Shown here: positions 47,850-60,275 of the stretch, one piece after another | Layout of the letters: each line of letters opens with the position of its first letter | Numbering within the stretch: position 1 is the stretch's first letter | Assembly (NCBI GenBank): GCA_030549335.1 | Contig: JAUKPH010000018.1 | Location: forward strand, 6,014,001-6,078,000 | Reading direction: 5' to 3' | DNA: 64,000 bases | Origin: Pontederia crassipes | Taxonomy: Eukaryota > Streptophyta > Magnoliopsida > Commelinales > Pontederiaceae | Position numbers and translations under genes: made by a program | The notes under the pieces: model-generated | Seen by the model: only the letters and a program-made list of their open reading frames with translations | The model's database searches: none | What the model was told of the DNA's origin: nothing

Positions 47850-50800
47850 CCCCAAGAGCGTTATCTTTGATTGTAACGGTTGAACTTCGGTTTGAAATAG
47901 AGTTAAAGTTCTAAAGCTCTATCACCTCTTAGGACACCCAAAGGTTGTAATAAGTATCTATAACTTATAGCTTTGAACCTAACTCTAAGACTCTAATCCC
48001 CAAGAGCGTTATCTTTGACTGTAACGGTTCAACTTCGGCTTGAAATAGTGTTAAAGTTCTAAAGATCTATCACCTCTTAGGACACCCAAAGGTTGTAATA
48101 AGTATCTATAACTTATAGCTTTGAACCTAACTCTAAGACTCTAATCCCCAAGAGCGTTATCTTTGATTGTAACGGTTCAACTTCGGCTTCAAATAGAGTT
48201 AAAGTTCTAAAGATCTATCACCTCTTAGGACACCCAAAGGTTGTAATAAATATCTATAACTTATAGCTTTGAACCTAACTCTAACGCTCTAATCCCCAAG
48301 AGCGTTATCTTTGATTGTAACGGTTCAACTTCGGTTTGAAATAGAGTTAAAGTTCTAAAGATCTATCACCTCTTAGGACACCCAAAGGTTGTAATAAGTA
48401 TTTATAACTTATAGCTTTGAACCTAACTCTAGCGCTCTAATCCCCAAGAGCGTTATCTTTGATTGTAACGGTTCAACTTCGGTTTGAAATAGAGTTAAAT
48501 TTCTAAAGATTTATCACCTCTTAGGACACCCAAAGGTTGTAATAAGTATCTATAACTTATAGCTTTGAACCTAACTCTAAGACTCTAATCCCCAGAGCGT
48601 TATCTTTGATTGTAACGGTTCAACTTCGGTTTGAAATAGAGTTAAAGTTCTAAAGATCTATCACCTCTTAGGATACCCAAAGGTTGTAATAAGTATCTAT
48701 AACTTATAGCTTTGAACCTAACTCTAAGGCTCTAATCCTCAAGAGCTTTATCTTTGATTGTAACGGTTCAACTTCGGTTTGAAATAGAGTTAAATTTCTA
48801 AAGATCTATCACTTCTTAGGACACCCAAAGGTTGTAATAAGTATCTATAACTTATGGCTTTGAACCTAACTCTAAGACTCTAATCCCCAAGAACGTTATC
48901 TTTGATTGTAACGGTTCAACTTCGGTTTGAAATAGAGTTAAAGTTCTAAAGATCTATCACCTCTTAGGACACCCAAAGGTTGTAATAAGTATCTATAACT
49001 TATAGCTTTGAACCTAACTCTAAGGCTCTAATCCCCAAGAGCGTTATCTTTGATTGTAACGGTTGAACTTCGGTTTGAAATAGAGTTAAAGTTCTAAAGC
49101 TCTATCACCTCTTAGGACACCCAAAGGTTGTAATAAGTATCTATAACTTATAGCTTTGAACCTAACTCTAAGACTCTAATCCCCAAGAGCGTTATCTTTG
49201 ACTGTAACGGTTCAACTTCGGCTTGAAATAGAGTTAAAGTTCTAAAGATCTATCACCTCTTAGGACACCCAAAGGTTGTAATAAGTATCTATAACTTATA
49301 GCTTTGAACCTAACTCTAAGACTCTAATCCCCAAGAGCGTTATCTTTGATTGTAACGGTTCAACTTCGGCTTCAAATAGAGTTAAAGTTCTAAAGATCTA
49401 TCACCTCTTAGGACACCCAAAGGTTGTAATAAATATCTATAATTTATAGCTTTGAACCTAACTCTAACGCTCTAATCCCCAAGAGCGTTATCTTTGATTG
49501 TAACGGTTCAACTTCGGTTTGAAATAGAGTTAAAGTTCTAAAGATCTATCACCTCTTAGGACACCCAAAGGTTGTAATAAGTATCTATAACTTATAGCTT
49601 TGAACCTAACTCTAGCGCTCTAATCCCCAAGAGCGTTATCTTTGATTGTAACGTTTCAACTTCGGTTTGAAAAAGAGTTAAATTTCTAAAAATCTATCAC
49701 CTCTTAGGATACCCAAAGGTTGTAATAAGTATCTATAACTTATAGCTTCGAACCTAACTCTAAGACTCTAATCCCCAAGAGCGTTATCTTTGATTGTAAC
49801 GGTTCAACTTCGGTTTGAAATAGAGTTAAAGTTCTAAAGATCTATCACCTCTTAGGACACCCAAAGGTTGTAATAAGTATCTATAACTTATAGCTTTGAA
49901 CCTAACTCTAAGACTCTAATCCCCAAGAGTGTTATCTTTGATTGTAACGGTTCAACTTCGGTTTGAAATAAAGTTAAAGTTCTAAAGATCTATCACCTCT
50001 TAGGACACACAAAGGTTGTAATAAGTATCTATAACTTATAGCTTTGAACCTAACTCTAAGACTCTAATCCCCAAGAGCGTTATTTTTTATTGAAACGGTT
50101 CAACTTCGGTTTCAAATAGAGTTAAAGTTCTAAAGATCTATCACCTCTTATGACACCCAAAGGTTGTAATAAGTATGTATAACTTATAGCTTTGAACCTA
50201 ACTCTAAGGCTCTAATCCCCAAGAGCGTCATCTTTGATTGTAACGGTTCAACTTCGGCTTCAAATAGAGTTAAAGTTCTAAAGATCTATCACCTCTTAGG
50301 ACACCCAAAGGTTGTAATAAGTATGTATAACTTATAGCTTTGAATCTAACTCTAAGGCTCTAATCCCCAAGAGCGTTATCTTTGATTGTAACGGTTCAAC
50401 TTCGGTTTGAAATAGAGTTAAAGTTCTAAAGATCTATCACCTCTTAGGACACCCAAAGGTTGTAATAAGTATCTATAACTTATAGCTTTGAACCTAACTC
50501 TAAGACTCTAATCCCCAAGAGCGTTATCTTTGATTGTAACGGTTCAACTTCGGTTTGAAATAGAGTTAAAGTTCTAAAGCTCTATCACCTCTTAGAACAC
50601 CCAAAGGTTGTAATAAGTATCTATAACTTATAGCTTTGAACCTAACTCTAAGACTCTAATCCCCAAGAGCGTTATCTTTGATTGTAACGGTTCAACTTCG
50701 GTTTGAAATAGAGTTAAAGTTCTAAAGATCTATCACCTCTTAGGATACCCAAAGGTTGTAATAAGTATCTATAACTTATAGCTTTGAACCTAACTCTAAG

Positions 50801-52578
50801 ACTCTAATCCCCAAGAGCGTTTTCTTTGATTGTAACGGTTCGACTTCGGTTTGAAATAGAGTTAAAGTTCTAAAGATCTATCACCTCTTTGGACACCCAA
50901 AGGTTGTAATAAGTATCTATAACTTATAGCTTTGAACCTAACTCTAAGACTCTAATCCCCAAGAGCGTTATCTTTGATTGTAACGGTTCAACTTCTGTTT
51001 GAAATAGAGTTAAAGTTGTAAAGATCTATCACCTCTTATGACACCCAAAGCTTGTAATAAGTATCTATAACTTATAGCTTTGAACCTAACTCTAAGACTC
51101 TAATCCCCAAGAGCGTTATCTTTGATTGTAACGGTTCAACTTCGGTTTGAAATAGAGTTAAAGTTCTAAAGATCTATCACCTCTTAGGACACCCAAAGGT
51201 TGTAATAAGTATCTATAACTTATAGCTTTGAACCTAACTCTAAGACTCTAATCCCCAAGAGTGTTATCTTTGATTGTAACGGTTCAACTTCGGTTTGAAA
51301 TAGAGTTAAAGTTCTAAAGATCTATCACCTCTTAGGACAACCAAAGGTTGTAATAAGTATCTATAACTTATAGCTTTGAACCTAACTCTAAGACTCTAAT
51401 CCCCAAGAGCGTTATCTTTGATTGTAACGGTTCAACTTCGGTTTGAAATAGAGTTAAAGTTCTAAAGCTCTATCACCTCTTAGAACACCCAAAGGTTGTA
51501 ATAAGTATCTATAACTTATAGCTTTGAACCTAACTCTAAGACTCTAATCCCCAAGAGCGTTATCTTTGATTGTAACGGTTCAACTTCGGTTTGAAATAGA
51601 GTTAAAGTTCTAAAGATCTATCACCTCTTAGGATACCCAAAGGTTGTAATAAGTATCTATAACTTATAGCTTTGAACCTAACTCTAAGACTCTAATCCCC
51701 AAGAGCGTTATCTTTGATTGTAACGGTTCGACTTCGGTTTGAAATAGAGTTAAAGTTCTAAAGATCTATCACCTCTTTGGACACCCAAAGGTTGTAATAA
51801 GTATCTATAACTTATAGCTTTGAACCTAACTCTAAGACTCTAATCCCCAAGAGCGTTATCTTTGATTGTAACGGTTCAACTTCGGTTTGAAATAGAGTTA
51901 AATTTCTAAAGATTTATCACCTCTTAGGACACCCAAAGGTTGTAATAAGTATCTATAACTTATAGCTTCGAACCTAACTCTAAGACTCTAATCCCCAGAG
52001 CGTTATCTTTGATTGTAACGGTTCAACTTCGGTTTGAAATAGAGTTATAGTTCTAAAGATCTATCACCTCTTAGGATACCCAAAGGTTGTAATAAGTATC
52101 TATAACTTATAGCTTTGAACCTAACTCTATGGCTCTAATCCTCAAGAGCGTTATCTTTGATTGTAACGGTTCAACTTCGGTTTGAAATAGAGTTAAATTT
52201 CTAAAGATCTATCACCTCTTAGGACACCCAAAGGTTGTAATAAGTATCTATAACTTATGGCTTTGAACCTAACTCTAAGACTCTAATCCCCAAGTACGTT
52301 ATCTTTGATTGTAACGGTTCAACTTCGGTTTGAAATAGAGTTAAAGTTCTAAAGATCTATCACCTCTTAGGACACCCAAAGGTTGTAATAAGTATCTATA
52401 ACTTATAGCTTTGAACCTAACTCTAAGGCTCTAATCCCCAAGAGCGTTATCTTTGATTGTAACGGTTCAACTTCGGTTTGAAATAGAGTTAAAGTTCTAA
52501 AGCTCTATCACCTCTTATGACACCCAAAGGTTGTAATAAGTATCTATAACTTATAGCTTTGAACCTAAATCTAAGACT
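47850..52578 (+). repeat. Long-range copy of 18,620-23,240 (about 4.7 kb)
   Basis: Rare markers pair with 18,620-23,240 at a steady offset: GGTTGAAC 18,689/47,878, AATAGTGTTAAAG 18,855/48,044, and GAGTGTTATC 20,737/49,927 (29,189-29,190 bp). After one extra monomer in the right copy the offset is 29,338: AATCCTC 22,799/52,137 and GAACCTAAAT 23,223/52,561. The match ends directly after that. Copying therefore moved runs of about 30 monomers over about 29 kb, or larger tandem units once existed and were later edited. Confidence 0.75.
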
Positions 52579-55500
52579 CTAATCCCCAAGAGCGTTATCT
52601 TTGATTGTAACGGTTCAACTTCGGTTTGAAATAGAGTTAAAGTTCTAAAGATCTATCACCTCTTAGGACACCCAAAGGTTGTAATAAGTATCTATAACTT
52701 ATAGCTTTGAACCTAACTCTAAGACTCTAATCCCCAAGAGCGTTATCTTTGATTGTAACGGTTCAACTTCGGTTTGAAATAGAGTTAAAGTTCTAAAGAT
52801 CTATCACCTCTTAGGACACCCAAAGGTTGTAATAAGTATCTATAACTTATAGCTTTGAACCTAACTCTAAGACTCTAATCCCCAAGAGTGTTATCTTTGA
52901 TTGTAACGGTTCAACTTCGGTTTGAAATAAAGTTAAAGTTCTAAAGATCTATCACCTCTTAGGACACACAAAGGTTGTAATAAGTATCTATAACTTATAG
53001 CTTTGAACCTAACTCTAAGACTCTAATCCCCAAGAGCGTTATTTTTTATTGAAACGGTTCAACTTCGGTTTCAAATAGAGTTAAAGTTCTAAAGATCTAT
53101 CACCTCTTATGACACCCAAAGGTTGTAATAAGTATGTATAACTTATAGCTTTGAACCTAACTCTAAGGCTCTAATCCCCAAGAGCGTCATCTTTGATTGT
53201 AACGGTTCAACTTCGGCTTCAAATAGAGTTAAAGTTCTAAAGATCTATCACCTCTTAGGACACCCAAAGGTTGTAATAAGTATGTATAACTTATAGCTTT
53301 GAATCTAACTCTAAGGCTCTAATCCCCAAGAGCGTTATCTTTGATTGTAACGGTTCAACTTCGGTTTGAAATAGAGTTAAAGTTCTAAAGATCTATCACC
53401 TCTTAGGACACCCAAAGGTTGTAATAAGTATCTATAACTTATAGCTTTGAACCTAACTCTAAGACTCTAATCCCCAAGAGCGTTATCTTTGATTGTAACG
53501 GTTCAACTTCGGTTTGAAATAGAGTTAAAGTTCTAAAGCTCTATCACCTCTTAGAACACCCAAAGGTTGTAATAAGTATCTATAACTTATAGCTTTGAAC
53601 CTAACTCTAAGACTCTAATCCCCAAGAGCGTTATCTTTGATTGTAACGGTTCAACTTCGGTTTGAAATAGAGTTAAAGTTCTAAAGATCTATCACCTCTT
53701 ATGACACCCAAAGGTTGTAATAAGTATCTATAACTTATAGCTTTGAACCTAACTCTAAGACTCTAATCCCCAAGAGCGTTATCTTTGATTGTAACGGTTC
53801 GACTTCGGTTTGAAATAGAGTTAAAGTTCTAAAGATCTATCACCTCTTTGGACACCCAAAGGTTGTAATAAGTATCTATAACTTATAGCTTTGAACCTAA
53901 CTCTAAGACTCTAATCCCCAAGAGCGTTATCTTTGATTGTAACGGTCCAACTTCTGTTTGAAATAGAGTTAAAGTTGTAAAGATCTATAACCTCTTATGA
54001 CACCCAAAGCTTGTAATAAGTATCTATAACTTATAGCTTTGAACCTAACTCTAAGACTCTAATCCCCAAGAGTGTTATCTTTGATTGTAACGGTTCAACT
54101 TCGGTTTGAAATAGAGTTAAAGTTCTAAAGATCTATCACCTCTTAGGACACACAAAGGTTGTAATAAGTATCTATAACTTATAGCTTTGAACCTAACTCT
54201 AAGACTCTAATCCCCAAGAGCGTTATCTTTGATTGTAACGGTTCAACTTCGGTTTGAAATAGAGTTAAAGTTCTAAAGATCTATCACCTCTTAGGACACC
54301 CAAAGGTTGTAATAAGTATCTATAACTTATAGCTTTGAACCTAACTCTAAGACTCTAATCCCCAAGAGCGTTATCTTTGATTGTAACGGTTCAACTTCGG
54401 TTTGAAATAGAGTTAAAGTTCTAAAGATATATCACCTCTTAGGACACCCAAAGGTTGTAATAAGTATCTATAACTTATAGCTTTGAACCTAACTCTAAGG
54501 CTCTAATCCCCAAGAGCGTTATCTTTGATTGTAACGGTTCAACTTCGGTTTGAAATAGAGTTAAAGTTCTAAAGATCTGTCACCTCTTAGGACACCCAAA
54601 GGTTGTAATAAGTATCTATAACTTATAGCTTTGAACCTAACTCTAAGACTCTAATCCCCCAGAGCGTTATCTTTGATTGTAACGGTTCAACTTCGGTTTG
54701 AAATAGAGTTAAAGTTCTAAAGATCTATCACCTCTTAGGATACCCAAAGGTTGTAATAAGTATCTATAACTTATAGCTTTGAACCTAACTCTAAGACTCT
54801 AATCCCCAAGAGCGTTATCTTTGATTGTAACAGTTCAACTTCGGTTTGAAATAGAGTTAAAGTTCTAAAGATCTATCACCTCTTAGGACACCCAAAGGTT
54901 GTAATAAGTATCTATAACTTATAGCTTTGAACCTAACTCTAAGACTCTAATCCCCAAGAGTGTTATCTTTGATTGTAACGGTTCAACTTCGGTTTGAAAT
55001 AAAGTTAAAGTTCTAAAGATCTATCACCTCTTAGGACACACAAAGGTTGTAATAAGTATCTATAACTTATAGCTTTGAACCTAACTCTAAGACTCTAATC
55101 TCCAAGAGCGTTATTTTTTATTGTAACGGTTCAACTTCGGTTTCAAATAGAGTTAAAGTTCTAAAGATCTATCACCTCTTATGGCACCCAAAGGTTGTAA
55201 TAAGTATCTATAACTTATAGCTTTGAACCTAACTCTAAGACTCTAATCCCCAAGAGCGTTATCTTTGATTGTAACGGTTCAACTTCGGTTTGAAATAGAG
55301 TTAAAGTTCTAAAGATCTATCACCTCTTAGGACACCCAAAGGTTGTAATAAGTATCTATAACTTATAGCTTTGAACCTAACTCTAAGACTCTAATCCCCA
55401 AGAGTGTTATCTTTGATTGTAACGGTTCAACTTCGGTTTGAAATAGAGTTAAAGTTCTAAAGATCTATCACCTCTTAGGACACACAAAGGTTGTAATAAG

Positions 55501-58500
55501 TATGTATAACTTATAGCTTTGAACCTAACTCTAAGGCTCTAATCCCCAAGAGCGTCATCTTTGATTGTAACGGTTCAACTTCGGCTTCAAATAGAGTTAA
55601 AGTTCTAAAGATCTATCACCTCTTAGGACACCCAAAGGTTGTAATAAGTATGTATAACTTATAGCTTTGAATCTAACTCTAAGGCTCTAATCCCCAAGAG
55701 CGTTATCTTTGATTGTAACGATTCAACTTCGGTTTGAAATAGAGTTAAAGTTCTAAAGATCTATCACCTCTTAGGACACCCAAAGGTTGTAATAAGTATC
55801 TATAACTTATAGCTTTGAACCTAACTCTAAGACTCTAATCCCCAAGAGCGTTATCTTTGATTGTAACGGTTCAACTTCGGTTTGAAATAGAGTTAAAGTT
55901 CTAAAGCTCTATCACCTCTTAGAACACCCAAAGGTTGTAATAAGTATCTATAACTTATAGCTTTGAACCTAACTCTAAGACTCTAATCCCCAAGAGCGTT
56001 ATCTTTGATTGTAACGGTTCAACTTCGGTTTGAAATAGAGTTAAAGTTCTAAAGATCTATCACCTCTTAGGATACCCAAAGGTTGTAATAAGTATCTATA
56101 ACTTATAGCTTTGAACCTAACTCTAAGACTCTAATCCCCAAGAGCGTTATCTTTGATTGTAACGGTTCGACTTCGGTTTGAAATAGAGTTAAAGTTCTAA
56201 AGATCTATCACCTCTTTGGACACCCAAAGGTTGTAATAAGTATCTATAACTTATAGCTTTGAACCTAACTCTAAGACTCTAATCCCCAAGAGCGTTATCT
56301 TTGATTGTAACGGTTCAACTTCTGTTTGAAATAGAGTTAAAGTTGTAAAGATCTATCACCTCTTATGACACCCAAAGCTTGTAATAAGTATCTATAACTT
56401 ATAGCTTTGAACCTAACTCTAAGACTCTAATCCCCAAGAGCGTTATCTTTGATTGTAACGGTTCAACTTCGGTTTGAAATAGAGTTAAAGTTCTAAAGAT
56501 CTATCACCTCTTAGGACACCCAAAGGTTGTAATAAGTATCTATAACTTATAGCTTTGAACCTAACTCTAAGACTCTAATCCCCAAGAGTGTTATCTTTGA
56601 TTGTAACGGTTCAACTTCGGTTTGAAATAGAGTTAAAGTTCTAAAGATCTATCACCTCTTAGGACAACCAAAGGTTGTAATAAGTATCTATAACTTATAG
56701 CTTTGAACCTAACTCTAAGACTCTAATCCCCAAGAGCGTTATCTTTGATTGTAACGGTTCAACTTCGGTTTGAAATAGAGTTAAAGTTCTAAAGCTCTAT
56801 CACCTCTTAGAACACCCAAAGGTTGTAATAAGTATCTATAACTTATAGCTTTGAACCTAACTCTAAGACTCTAATCCCCAAGAGCGTTATCTTTGATTGT
56901 AACGGTTCAACTTCGGTTTGAAATAGAGTTAAAGTTCTAAAGATCTATCACCTCTTAGGATACCCAAAGGTTGTAATAAGTATCTATAACTTATAGCTTT
57001 GAACCTAACTCTAAGACTCTAATCCCCAAGAGCGTTATCTTTGATTGTAACGGTTCGACTTCGGTTTGAAATAGAGTTAAAGTTCTAAAGATCTATCACC
57101 TCTTTGGACACCCAAAGGTTGTAATAAGTATCTATAACTTATAGCTTTGAACCTAACTCTAAGACTCTAATCCCCAAGAGCGTTATCTTTGATTGTAACG
57201 GTTCAACTTCGGTTTGAAATAGAGTTAAATTTCTAAAGATTTATCACCTCTTAGGACACCCAAAGGTTGTAATAAGTATCTATAACTTATAGCTTCGAAC
57301 CTAACTCTAAGACTCTAATCCCCAGAGCGTTATCTTTGATTGTAACGGTTCAACTTCGGTTTGAAATAGAGTTAAAGTTCTAAAGATCTATCACCTCTTA
57401 GGATACCCAAAGGTTGTAATAAGTATCTATAACTTATAGCTTTGAACCTAACTCTATGGCTCTAATCCTCAAGAGCGTTATCTTTGATTGTAACGGTTCA
57501 ACTTCGGTTTGAAATAGAGTTAAATTTCTAAAGATCTATCACCTCTTAGGACACCCAAAGGTTGTAATAAGTATCTATAACTTATGGCTTTGAACCTAAC
57601 TCTAAGACTCTAATCCCCAAGTACGTTATCTTTGATTGTAACGGTTCAACTTCGGTTTGAAATAGAGTTAAAGTTCTAAAGATCTATCACCTCTTAGGAC
57701 ACCCAAAGGTTGTAATAAGTATCTATAACTTATAGCTTTGAACCTAACTCTAAGGCTCTAATCCCCAAGAGCGTTATCTTTGATTGTAACGGTTCAACTT
57801 CGGTTTGAAATAGAGTTAAAGTTCTAAAGCTCTATCACCTCTTATGACACCCAAAGGTTGTAATAAGTATCTATAACTTATAGCTTTGAACCTAAATCTA
57901 AGACTCTAATCCCCAAGAGCGTTATCTTTGATTGTAACGGTTCAACTTCGGTTTGAAATAGAGTTAAAGTTCTAAAGATCTATCACCTCTTAGGACACCC
58001 AAAGGTTGTAATAAGTATCTATAACTTATAGCTTTGAACCTAACTCTAAGACTCTAATCCCCAAGAGCGTTATCTTTGATTGTAACGGTTCAACTTCGGT
58101 TTGAAATAGAGTTAAAGTTCTAAAGATCTATCACCTCTTAGGACACCCAAAGGTTGTAATAAGTATCTATAACTTATAGCTTTGAACCTAACTCTAAGAC
58201 TCTAATCCCCAAGAGTGTTATCTTTGATTGTAACGGTTCAACTTCGGTTTGAAATAAAGTTAAAGTTCTAAAGATCTATCACCTCTTAGGACACACAAAG
58301 GTTGTAATAAGTATCTATAACTTATAGCTTTGAACCTAACTCTAAGACTCTAATCCCCAAGAGCGTTATTTTTTATTGAAACGGTTCAACTTCGGTTTCA
58401 AATAGAGTTAAAGTTCTAAAGATCTATCACCTCTTATGACACCCAAAGGTTGTAATAAGTATGTATAACTTATAGCTTTGAACCTAACTCTAAGGCTCTA

Positions 58501-60275
58501 ATCCCCAAGAGCGTCATCTTTGATTGTAACGGTTCAACTTCGGCTTCAAATAGAGTTAAAGTTCTAAAGATCTATCACCTCTTAGGACACCCAAAGGTTG
58601 TAATAAGTATGTATAACTTATAGCTTTGAATCTAACTCTAAGGCTCTAATCCCCAAGAGCGTTATCTTTGATTGTAACGGTTCAACTTCGGTTTGAAATA
58701 GAGTTAAAGTTCTAAAGATCTATCACCTCTTAGGACACCCAAAGGTTGTAATAAGTATCTATAACTTATAGCTTTGAACCTAACTCTAAGACTCTAATCC
58801 CCAAGAGCGTTATCTTTGATTGTAACGGTTCAACTTCGGTTTGAAATAGAGTTAAAGTTCTAAAGCTCTATCACCTCTTAGAACACCCAAAGGTTGTAAT
58901 AAGTATCTATAACTTATAGCTTTGAACCTAACTCTAAGACTCTAATCCCCAAGAGCGTTATCTTTGATTGTAACGGTTCAACTTCGGTTTGAAATAGAGT
59001 TAAAGTTCTAAAGATCTATCACCTCTTATGACACCCAAAGGTTGTAATAAGTATCTATAACTTATAGCTTTGAACCTAACTCTAAGACTCTAATCCCCAA
59101 GAGCGTTATCTTTGATTGTAACGGTTCGACTTCGGTTTGAAATAGAGTTAAAGTTCTAAAGATCTATCACCTCTTTGGACACCCAAAGGTTGTAATAAGT
59201 ATCTATAACTTATAGCTTTGAACCTAACTCTAAGACTCTAATCCCCAAGAGCGTTATCTTTGATTGTAACGGTCCAACTTCTGTTTGAAATAGAGTTAAA
59301 GTTGTAAAGATCTATAACCTCTTATGACACCCAAAGCTTGTAATAAGTATCTATAACTTATAGCTTTGAACCTAACTCTAAGACTCTAATCCCCAAGAGT
59401 GTTATCTTTGATTGTAACGGTTCAACTTCGGTTTGAAATAGAGTTAAAGTTCTAAAGATCTATCACCTCTTAGGACACACAAAGGTTGTAATAAGTATCT
59501 ATAACTTATAGCTTTGAACCTAACTCTAAGACTCTAATCCCCAAGAGCGTTATCTTTGATTGTAACGGTTCAACTTCGGTTTGAAATAGAGTTAAAGTTC
59601 TAAAGATCTATCACCTCTTAGGACACCCAAAGGTTGTAATAAGTATCTATAACTTATAGCTTTGAACCTAACTCTAAGACTCTAATCCCCAAGAGCGTTA
59701 TCTTTGATTGTAACGGTTCAACTTCGGTTTGAAATAGAGTTAAAGTTCTAAAGATATATCACCTCTTAGGACACCCAAAGGTTGTAATAAGTATCTATAA
59801 CTTATAGCTTTGAACCTAACTCTAAGGCTTTAATCCCCAAGAGCGTTATCTTTGATTGTAACGGTTCAACTTCGGTTTGAAATAGAGTTAAAGTTCTAAA
59901 GATCTGTCACCTCTTAGGACACCCAAAGGTTGTAATAAGTATCTATAACTTATAGCTTTGAACCTAACTCTAAGACTCTAATCCCCCAGAGCGTTATCTT
60001 TGATTGTAACGGTTCAACTTCGGTTTGAAATAGAGTTAAAGTTCTAAAGATCTATCACCTCTTAGGATACCCAAAGGTTGTAATAAGTATCTATAACTTA
60101 TAGCTTTGAACCTAACTCTAAGACTCTAATCCCCAAGAGCGTTATCTTTGATTGTAACAGTTCAACTTCGGTTTGAAATAGAGTTAAAGTTCTAAAGATC
60201 TATCACCTCTTAGGACACCCAAAGGTTGTAATAAGTATCTATAACTTATAGCTTTGAACCTAACTCTAAGACTCT
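50160..60275 (+). repeat. 36-monomer (5,327-bp) higher-order unit, about 1.9 tandem copies
   Basis: Pairs at exactly 5,327 bp: TATGTATAAC 50,174/55,501, GTCATCT 50,227/55,554, GAACCTAAAT 52,561/57,888, GGTCCAACTT 53,944/59,271, and CAGTTCAACT 54,831/60,158. That is 36 units minus 1 bp. Copy 1 runs from about 50,160 to 55,486; copy 2 runs to about 60,275, where CCCCCAGAGCG replaces CCCCAAGAGTG. The unit shares many monomers, in order, with the 34-unit block at 20.9-35.7 kb and looks like a relative with extra monomers. Confidence 0.85.
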
